Origin: DATFLL01 sp035267785
Lineage (GTDB): Bacteria > Pseudomonadota > Gammaproteobacteria > DATFLL01
Assembly (NCBI GenBank): GCA_035267785.1
Contig: DATFLL010000118.1
Span: 1-27,443 of the forward strand
Direction of reading: 5' to 3'
DNA length: 27,443 nt
The notes beneath the pieces are model-generated. The model made no database searches. It saw only the letters and a list, made by a program, of their open reading frames with translations, and was not told where the DNA came from. Positions 16,772-24,800 of this stretch are shown here, piece by piece. The position numbers and the translations under genes are program-made. The stretch's first letter is position 1. Every line of letters starts with the position of its first letter.

Positions 16772-17134
16772 ATGCGTGCACGCGGCTTTACATTGATCGA
16801 ACTGATGGTGGTGTTGCTGCTGTTGGCCCTGCTGGCCAGCATCGTGGCGCCGGTGGCCACCAAGTCGGTCGGGCGGGCCAAGGAATCGACGCTCAAGGAA
16901 GACCTGTTCATCTTGCGCAAGGGGCTGGACGACTACTACTCGGACCACGGCAAGTACCCCGAGGAGCTGCAGACGCTGGTCGAGGAACACTACATACGCG
17001 ACGTTCCGAAGGACCCGGTCACCGACGACGCCGGAAGCTGGGTACTCAAGCGAACCGACGACAACGGGATCATCGACGTACACAGCGGGGCCGACGGCAC
17101 GGCCCGGGATGGCACGCGTTATTCGGACTGGTGA
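16772..17134 (+). CDS. Type II secretion pseudopilin 2 (GspG-like)
   Basis: A 120-aa prepilin with a five-residue leader, MRARG, cleaved before FTLIELMVVLLLLALLASIVAP (Glu5 present). ATG 16772 is one base after the previous stop. After the long N-terminal helix comes YYSDHGKYPEELQTLVEEHYIRDVPKDPVT, the standard GspG globular start, then SWVLKRTDDNGIIDVHSGADGTARDG. It shares VHSG/VHSA and a final W with pseudopilin 1, suggesting the two arose by duplication. A prepilin peptidase encoded elsewhere would be needed for processing. Confidence 0.9.
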   Translation: MRARGFTLIELMVVLLLLALLASIVAPVATKSVGRAKESTLKEDLFILRKGLDDYYSDHGKYPEELQTLVEEHYIRDVPKDPVTDDAGSWVLKRTDDNGIIDVHSGADGTARDGTRYSDW

Positions 17135-17148
17135 TCCCGCAAGGGATC
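17133..17148 (+). other. Small perfect RNA hairpin upstream of gspG
   Basis: GATCCC-GCAA-GGGATC forms a six-base-pair stem with a GNRA tetraloop. It starts inside the stop codon of pseudopilin 2 and lies 39 nt ahead of the gspG start. The loop is followed by a second GC-rich stretch but no T-run, so it is more likely a processing or stability element than a terminator. Confidence 0.55.
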
Positions 17149-17187
17149 GGGCCGCGCCCGTGCGGGTGACGGCAGGAAGGAGAGACC

Positions 17188-17628
17188 ATGGTGAGACGCA
17201 CTGAATGCAACAGGATGACAGGGTTCACGCTGATGGAGCTGCTGGTGGTGTTGGTTATCATCGGCCTGCTCGCGGCGCTCGTGGGCCCGACGTTGTATCA
17301 CCGCATCAAACCGGCCAAACAGGCGGCGGCCAGGGCGCAGATCCAGAATTTCATGACCGCCCTGGACAACTATTTCGTCGATGTCGGGTCGTACCCGACA
17401 ACCCAGCAGGGGCTGCAGGCGCTGCGTACCAAGCCTGAGGGCGTGACGGGATGGCAGGGGCCTTATCTGAAGAAGGAGGTGCCGAGCGATCCCTGGGAGC
17501 ACCCCTATATCTATCGCGCACCGGGCCGCAACGGCGGCTACGAGATCATCTCCTACGGCGCCGACGGACGCGAAGGGGGCGACGGTGAGAATGCCGACAT
17601 CAACAGCTGGGAATCCAAGAAAAAGTAG
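17188..17628 (+). CDS. gspG: Major pseudopilin GspG
   Basis: A 146-aa prepilin. AAGGAGAG lies three bases before ATG 17188 and is the best ribosome-binding site of the operon. The leader MVRRTECNRMTG is followed by FTLMELLVVLVIIGLLAALVGP with Glu5. YPTTQQGLQALRTKPEGV, WQGPYLKKEVPSDPWEHPY and the C-terminal GYEIISYGADGREGGDGENADI match canonical GspG; the last block carries the acidic residues that bind the structural calcium. It is therefore the likely major subunit of the pseudopilus, with the other three as minor ones. It overlaps the next gene by 44 nt (38 if ATG 17591 is used). Confidence 0.94.
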   Translation: MVRRTECNRMTGFTLMELLVVLVIIGLLAALVGPTLYHRIKPAKQAAARAQIQNFMTALDNYFVDVGSYPTTQQGLQALRTKPEGVTGWQGPYLKKEVPSDPWEHPYIYRAPGRNGGYEIISYGADGREGGDGENADINSWESKKK

Positions 17629-18157
17629 CGAGGGCGGATTCACCTATCTGCTACTGCTGATCGCGATTGTCGTATTGGGTGTCGTCGCCGGCGCGGCCCA
17701 CCTCATGACCTCGCGCATCGTGCGGGCCGACAAGGAGGCCGAGCTGCTGTTTCGCGGGCGCGAGTACCAGCGCGCGATCGCCGACTATTACGAGGCTGGG
17801 AAGACCGTAAAGTCCTATCCACACAATCTCGAGGACCTGGTCAACGATCCCCGCTACCCTAACCGCCATTACCTGCGCCGCCTGTACAAGGATCCCATGA
17901 CGGGCGGCGACTGGGAGTTGGTGCGCGCCCCGGACGGGGGCATCAGCGGCGTGTTCAGCGGTGCGCCGGGCAAACCCCTCAAACAGGGGCGCTTTCCGCC
18001 GAGCGAGCGCGGCTTTGCCAATGCGGCGAGCTACGGGGGATGGCTGTTCGAATACACGCCGGTTGGGGCGGGGGCGCCGGGTCCCCGGTCGGGATCCGGT
18101 TCGGGCAGTGCCAACTCAGGAATCCCCGGTTCGGGGACGAATTCCGGAATTCAATAA
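17585..18157 (+). CDS. Type II secretion pseudopilin 4, lacking Glu5, Gly/Ser-rich tail
   Basis: A 190-aa protein; GTG 17585 or ATG 17591 can serve as start. The leader is MPTSTAGNPRKSSEGG, cleaved before FTYLLLLIAIVVLGVVAGAAH. Position 5 of the mature chain is Leu, not Glu, as in tip pseudopilins of the GspK kind. The globular part (RADKEAELLFRGREYQRAIADYY, YPHNLEDLVNDPRYPNRHYLRRLYKDPMTG) matches a pseudopilin group common in delta- and gammaproteobacterial atypical systems (from memory). The last 25 residues are low complexity (GSGSGS, NSGIPGSG, NSGIQ). It overlaps gspG and, by seven bases, the convergent gene at 18151. It probably caps or primes the pseudopilus. Confidence 0.88.
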   Translation: MRMPTSTAGNPRKSSEGGFTYLLLLIAIVVLGVVAGAAHLMTSRIVRADKEAELLFRGREYQRAIADYYEAGKTVKSYPHNLEDLVNDPRYPNRHYLRRLYKDPMTGGDWELVRAPDGGISGVFSGAPGKPLKQGRFPPSERGFANAASYGGWLFEYTPVGAGAPGPRSGSGSGSANSGIPGSGTNSGIQ

Positions 18158-18465
18158 GCGGCGGCGAGGCTCGCATCCGGCCCGTTGAACACGGTGTCGG
18201 CGTGTGAGAGCGCGCGCAGGCGATAGCTTCCTTCCATGCTCAGACAGGCTACGGTCGCCTCGAAGTCGGCCAGGGCGTCGCCCAGCTCGCAGTAAGGTGT
18301 CTCCGTGCGCACTGGTGAGCCGCAATCAGGGGACTGTTCGCCGAGCTTTCGGACCAGTGCGTAGCCCTGGCGGGTTTTTTCCACGTGCAGCTCGAAGCAC
18401 TCCTGGGCGCCGCTGGCGCTCGCGCCCCGGGTGAACAGGGCATAAGAGATCGCGTCTTCGCTCAT
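18151..18465 (-). CDS. Small hypothetical protein (104 aa)
   Basis: No family recognised. ATG 18465 is chosen because AAGGA lies six bases upstream; a further in-frame ATG at 18480 lacks this. The protein is acidic and soluble, beginning MSEDAISYALFTRGASASGA. It contains two Cys (one in CFELHVEKTRQGYAL, one in PDCGSP), plus CELGDALADFEATVACLSMEGSYRL. No signal peptide or membrane helix is present. It converges on the last pseudopilin with a seven-base overlap and is divergent from the giant RHS gene. Any role in secretion is unproven. Confidence 0.7.
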   Translation of the reverse strand: MSEDAISYALFTRGASASGAQECFELHVEKTRQGYALVRKLGEQSPDCGSPVRTETPYCELGDALADFEATVACLSMEGSYRLRALSHADTVFNGPDASLAAAY

Positions 18466-18517
18466 TACGGTTCCTTCCATAGGCCGGCACGCGTGTCATT
18501 GTGCCTGCGGTGTCAGG

Positions 18518-18533
18518 CGATTCAGACGAATCG
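18518..18533. promoter_or_regulatory. Dyad CGATTC-N4-GAATCG
   Basis: A perfect inverted repeat with six-base arms, 53 nt upstream of the small gene that starts at 18465. A possible operator for that gene; on the minus strand a TTGACG (18576-18581) lies further upstream and might be its -35. No regulator family is implied. Confidence 0.3.
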
Positions 18534-18607
18534 ATCACAGAATGCAAAGATGATCGAACTATCGGCACTGCGTCACGTCAAGATTTTGATAAGGCTCACA
18601 AACAAAA

Positions 18608-18623
18608 TGTGATGTCCATCACA
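18608..18623. promoter_or_regulatory. CRP/Vfr-type operator
   Basis: TGTGATGTCCATCACA is a perfect TGTGA-N6-TCACA, identical in both half-sites to the consensus for cAMP receptor protein and its Pseudomonas orthologue Vfr. It is flanked by A-runs on both sides. It lies 185 nt upstream of the giant RHS/SpvB gene. A second looser dyad, AACTT-N6-AAGTT, is at 18642-18657. A possible -10 (TTTAGT, 18662-18667) would put the site near class I activator distance, but the promoter itself is weakly supported. Confidence 0.7.
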
Positions 18624-18701
18624 AAAAATGCCCAAACCGCCAACTTCATCACAAGTTTTGTTTTAGTTTCCGTTCCCGTCCGTCGCTAGGTTGGGGTAAG
18701 G

Positions 18702-18774
18702 CGGCGTCTTCGCCGAGGGACGACTGGACGGTCTCCCGACAGCAGGAGCTCGGGCTAACAAAAATAAGAGCCCG
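18702..18774 (+). other. Structured leader with three hairpins
   Basis: Three successive hairpins precede the RHS gene. The first is CGGCG-TCTT-CGCCG (18702-18715). The second is GGGA(C)GAC-TGGACG-GTCTCCC (18717-18737). The third is CGGGCT with a 12-nt A-rich loop and AGCCCG (18751-18774). None is followed by a T-run. I checked for the c-di-GMP (GEMM) consensus and did not find it. It may be a stabilising or translation-controlling leader. Confidence 0.45.
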
Positions 18775-18807
18775 GAAGAAAAACGCATAACAGGGATACA
18801 TTGGGAC

Positions 18808-21800
18808 GTGAAAAAGACGGATTCGGCGGGCCGTGCGGTGGGGCGCACGACGCACGCATGGTTCAAGCGGGCGGCGGTTGCCGCGATCCTTTCCATCATC
18901 GGTGCAGTCGTGGCAGTCCAGGCCCTGGTGCCGGACGCGCGGTCCATGCGCTTGTCGCCGGTCGGCCTGACGGTGCAGTCGTCATCGTCGCTGCCCGCGC
19001 CGGTACAGGCGCAGGAGGCGCAGACCGCCCCGCGGCTGTTCGACCGCGATACCACCACCGAGCACACGGTCTTCGACACCTCGCACGTCGTCGCGCGCTT
19101 CGACGGCGAGCGTGAGTTCACCCGGCTCAAGGTCTACGGCGCCGCGCCTTACCGGCTCAGCGTCGAGTCCGACCAGGGCGGCAGCTGGTCGCCCGTGGAC
19201 GGTCTGCAGGACATCGACCTCACGAACCTGTCCGAGCGCTGGCACGCATTCGATGCGACCGGCTCCGTTTCCACGACGCGGGTGCGCCTGACGCTCACCC
19301 CGGCCACCGGCGGCAGCGCCACGGGCCTGCGCGAGATCGAGCTGTGGGGCAAGGGCCCGCGCGCCAATATCGCCGACGGCACGAGCCTGCTGAGCGCCGT
19401 CCTCAAGAACACCGCGCCGCCGGCCGCGCGAAGCTATACCGCGAGCCCGTCGCAGGGCTTCATCGGGCCGCTGAACGTCGCCGGCGGCAAGTCGGACGAT
19501 CCCTCCGACAACACCTTCAGCGTCGACGTCACCCGCAACCCCGACGACTTCAAGCGGGTCTGGCTCGCCTACGAGACTTACGGCATCGCCCACTGGGCCG
19601 GCACCGTCCGCTCCATCAACGGCCACGGCGCGCGCGGCGGCTGGCCTACCGACTCGGGCGACGGCTGGACGCAGCAGCTCGAGCGCGTCAACCCGCGCTG
19701 GCTGGCGCAGGGCACGAACACGATCACCTTCTCCGCGCCGATGGGTACCACGCAGTCCTACTCGGTGCGCAATCTGCGCGTCATCGCCGAGCTCGCCGAC
19801 GGCACCGACTTCGTCGAAACCGTGAGCGCCGATCGCCCCGATACCGCCACCAGCCGGATCGGCTGGACGCACGACGGCGATCCGGACACCGGCTGGTCGC
19901 CGTACGGCGACAACGCCCAGAACGCCACGGCCGAGATGGACTTCGACAAACCGATCAGCCTGGATGCGGTGGAGTTCCGTCTGGCCGACACGCTGGCCGG
20001 CAACGTCGACGTCGACGTGCTCCGCGGTGGGAGCTGGGTCGCCTCCGGCGTCAAGACGGCCGACGCCGCGGCGTTCACCACCGGCTGGAACGCGATCGCA
20101 CTGCCTGGCGGCGATCCGGTCGAGGGGGTGCGCCTGCGCTTTTCCGGCGGCCCGGGCAGCCCCGGCGAGATCCGCGAGCTGGTGCCGCTGGGCTCGGAGG
20201 TCGGCCCGCACTTCGCGCCGCCCAAGCTGCACATCAAATACCCGGACAGCGGCCAGTACCGCGATCGCAGCGGTTACGTGCGCGGCTACCTGACGCCCGC
20301 GGCGAACGCCTCGGGCGCGGCGCAGATCCTCGTCGGCGGCCAGCCCGTGGCCAGCAGCGACGGCTCGTTCGACGCGATCGTCAGCATGGACGAGCTCGGC
20401 CTGAGCAAGCAGGCGTCCGATCAGCCCTGGTCCGTCGAGGTCGATGCGATCTATCCCGACGGTGAGCGCACCAGCGCCATGGTGCACTTCACCGATCAGC
20501 TGCCTGCGCCCGACACCGGTTCGGACGGCATCGCGCCGCCGTACAGCGAGGACGTCTCGCCGAGCAAGCCCTCGAAGATCCGTTACGACGCCGCCGAGCT
20601 GGATCTCGACGCCGGCGCGGTCGGCAAGAAGACGACGCTGCACATCCGGCCGCTGCACAAGCAGGAGCTGCCGGCGATGGGTCCGGGCATGACCAACGTC
20701 ACCCGCGGACCGCGCCTCGGTTACCGCTTCCTGCCGCACGGCCAGCACTTCCGCAAGAAGATCAAGATCCGTCTGCCCTACGACCCGGCCAAGATCCCGG
20801 CGGGCGAGGCGGCCAAGGACATCCACACCTACTACTTCGACGAGTCCTCGGGCCGGTGGGTGGCGCTGGAGCGCGTGTCCGTCGACACCGCACGCAAGGA
20901 GGTGGTGAGCTATACCGACCACTTCACCGACATGATCAACGCCACCGTCACGGTGCCCGATCACCCCACGCCGATTTCGTTCAACCCGAACAGCATCAAG
21001 GACATCAAGGCCGCCGATCCCGGCACCGGCGTCAACCTCATCGAGCCGCCGCAGGCCAACAACACGGGCGACGCGCGCCTGTCCTATCCCATCGAGGTGC
21101 CGCCGGGGCGCGGCGGTATGCAGCCCCAGCTCGCGGTGCAGTACAGCTCCGGGGGCGGCGACGGCTGGCTCGGTGTGGGCTGGACCCTGCCCATGCAGTC
21201 GATCACCGTCGACACCCGCTGGGGCGTGCCGCGCTATGACGGCACGAAGGAGACCGAGACCTATACGCTGAACGGCGACCAGCTCACGCCGGTGTCGTAC
21301 CGCGGCGAGCTGCGCCCGCGCAAGGCCGAACGCATCTTCCACATGCGCGTGGAGGGCTCCTTCCAGAAGATCGTGCGCCACGGCGACAACCCGACGAATT
21401 ACTGGTGGGAGGTCACCGACAAGGACGGCACCCGCTACTACTACGGCGGCGACCCCGACAGCAACGGTCCGGTCGCCGGGGCCACGCTGAAGGACGGCAA
21501 CGGCAACGTCTTCAAGTGGGCGCTGCGCGAGGTCGTCGACACCAACGGCAACACGATCCAGTACCACTATGAGCTGGTCAGCGACTCCGGCACCGGCGAT
21601 GGCACGGGCGGCGTGCCGGGCAGCCAGATCTACCTGCGGGACATCTATTACACCGGCCACGGCAGCGAGCCCGGTGCCTACGACGTCAAGTTCGTGCGCG
21701 ACCGGAACATGGGCGCGCCGCGCCGCCCCGATGTCAGCATCGACGCCCGCGGCGGGTTCAAGATGGTCACGGCCGATCTGCTGCGCCGCGTCGTGGTGTA

Positions 21801-24800
21801 TTACAAGGGCGAGGTGGTGCGCTCCTACGAGCTTAGCTACAAGACGGGCGCCTTCGACAAGACCCTGCTGACCTCCATCGAGCAGTTCGGGGCCGACGGC
21901 AACCCCTTCCCGGGCAACAAGCACACCTTCAAGTACTACGACGACATTCAGGACGCCGAGGGCAACTACCAGGCCTTTGGCAGTGCCCAGGCCTGGAGCA
22001 CGGGCGGTGACGGTATCCACGTGCCGGGTATGCTCGGCGCAGGCAAGATCACGGCATTGAGCGGAACCACGGGGAGCAACAGTGGCGGGCATTTGTACCT
22101 CGGTGTGGGACCGTCGGGCTCGAAGACCAAGTCCCCGTCGATCGGCTACAAGATAGGTTATTCGCACGGCTCGAACGACGGCCTCGTTGCCCTGGTCGAC
22201 CTGGACGGCGACGGGCTGCCCGACCAGGTCTTCAAGCGCGGCGACCGGGTCTATTACCGGCACAACCGTTCCCGTCCCGACGGGACCACCGGCTTCGACG
22301 CGCCGGTTTATCTCAGGACCCTGCCGGCGATCTCGCACCAGACGTCCACCTCGACCACCACGGGCGTGGAGGGCTTTTATAGCGCGTCCGAGGCCTTGAA
22401 GGATCACAACAATACGTTCACGGTTTCCGATACCTATTTCAGCGACGTCAACGGCGATGGCGTTTCGGACCTCGTCATTGGTGGGCGCGTACTCTTCGGC
22501 CGCCTCGGCGATGACAACAAGCTGACATACACCTCCAACAGTGCGGACACGCCGCTGCCGGTAGGAAATGGGGCGGTTAAAGGCGACCAGCTCCTCGCGG
22601 ACTTCAACGCTATCTATGAGCAGCAGCTTAAACAGTTCCCGTTGGCCGATGCCGTGCGGCGCTGGGTGGCGCCTTATGATGGCGTCGTGCAGATCACGGG
22701 CGACGTCCACCTGATCAAGGACGCCAGCGATGCGCGCGCGCAATACAAAACCGCCGACGGCGTGCGCGTGGCCATCCAGGCAAACGGCAGCGAGCTTTGG
22801 CACCAGCGGATACAGGCGGATGACTACCAGTCATACACGCCCGGCAACGTTACGGCCGTGCCGGTGCACGCGGGCGATCGCCTCTATTTCCGGGTCCAGT
22901 CCATTTTCGACGGCAAATACGACCAGGTAGCCTGGGATCCCAGGATTTCCTATCTCAATGTGTCGGCGACTACCGACGTGAACGGCCTCGATCCGTACGA
23001 CTACCAGGCCTCGCGCGATTTCGTCTATGCGGGGCGGGCCTCGCACGTGAAGATGTCATACGCCGGGACCGTTCACCTGTCCGGGGACCTAAAAGTGAAC
23101 GGGCCTGTGACGGACGACGTCACGCTCATCGTCTACAAAAACGACACGGTCGCGGTCAGTCGGACGCTGAAGGCGGGCGATACGGGTGCGATCCGCCTGG
23201 ACGACGATCTCACTGTCGCGCAGGGCGACACGTTGCGGTTCCGGGCGAAAGTCGACTCTCCAATCGACCTTGCAGGGATCACCTGGAGTCCCCGGGCGGT
23301 CTACACCTCGGCGCCGAAGGCCGGCACGTTAAAGGACAAGGACGGCAATGTGCAGCCGCTCAGCGTGCCCGTCAGCTATGAGGCGGATTTCTATCCGGGC
23401 AATGACCTCGACGCGCCCCAGCCGGCCTGGACGGCGCCACAAACCGGAAAACTGAGCGTCAAGTCGTCGGTCCTCCTGCCGGTCGACGATCAAATCACCG
23501 ACGGCGAGGTGGTATTTACCGTCAAGAAGCCCGGGGCCTTGCTTGCCAAGCAGACGATCGAGATCTCGGATGGCAAATCCGCATCGGGCGGCGTTATCAC
23601 CATCGATGTCAAACAGGGCGACAAGCTCTATTTCGATTTCAGCACGCGGGATCGGAGCCTCCCCGGGCACCTGTCGGGGCACAAGGCCGAGGTCAGTTTC
23701 ACGCCGGGGCTGGACGACAGCTTCGCGAAGGTGCCGAGCGCCATCCACTGGGCCAGGCCCGTCACGGAGCTGGCACCGGCCGCCTACCGCGGTTGGTCGG
23801 TGATCGCCTATAACGGTAATCTCCAGTATGCGGCGCAGCCGATCCTCGATCCGCTGCCCAAGGCGAACAAGGATTACAGCCTGGAGAAGGCGCGCGCCTA
23901 TCCGTTCATCCCGGTGCCGGCGCCCGTGCGCGACCAGCTGCCTTCCGAGCCGCATTGGAGCGGTCCGGACGAGAAGTTGTGGGTCGACCCGACCCGCATG
24001 AGTGCCTCGCGGCTCGGACCCGCCTATATCCAGGTGCCACGCGGCAGTGATTATGCGGGCAAACGCGCGGTAAGCCGTATCAGCAAGAACAGCCAGGACG
24101 GTATCTCGATCCTGATCGGCAGCAGGACGACCGGGAAGAGCACGAGCGAGCTCGATTTCCTCGACATGAACGGGGACCGCTTCCCCGATGTGGTCGGCCG
24201 CGGGCATATCCAGTTCACCGAAATGAACGGCGGGCTTGCAGACAAGACCACCAACCCCAATCCACCCGGAACGCTGGCCGCCGAGGCCTACACGAACGCC
24301 CGTTCCAGTGACAACGTCGCCAACACTGTCAGTGAGGGCAGCATAGCGTCCACGATCTCGACGGTAAGCGGGCTGGTCGGCGGTACCACTTCGTCGCAGG
24401 GCTCCGATATGCCGTCGATGGGCTTCGGTGGCAGTATCGGGGGTGGGCATGCCGATGCTCATTACGATCTCATGGATGTCAACGGCGACGGCCTGCCGGA
24501 TCAAGTGTATCAGAACGGCAAGGTACGACTGAACCTCGGCTACCACTTCGCGCCGACAGCGGAATACTGGGGTGCAACGCCGCTCAGCAAGACAAAAACG
24601 GACACTGCGGGCATCAACGCCAGCTTCAACATCGATGCCTATAGCTTTGCCGCGGGCGTCTCGGTCAGTACGAGCGATTCGAAGATCAAGCAGCAGCTGA
24701 TCGACCTGAACGGGGACGGCTTGCCCGACCGAGTATTCGAAGCCGGTGGCAGATTAAAGGTGCAGTTCAATACGGGCTCGGGCTTTGCAAGCAAGGCCGT

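Noticed and set aside
18690..18807. c-di-GMP (GEMM) riboswitch
   Set aside because: Some short matches (ACGCATAACAGGG) look similar, but the conserved core and tetraloop-receptor pattern are absent.
18982..22803. A 1,273-codon minus-strand frame opposite the RHS gene
   Set aside because: The composition is Val/Ala/Arg/Gly/Asp-rich with no domain pattern; it mirrors the codon bias of the real plus-strand gene.
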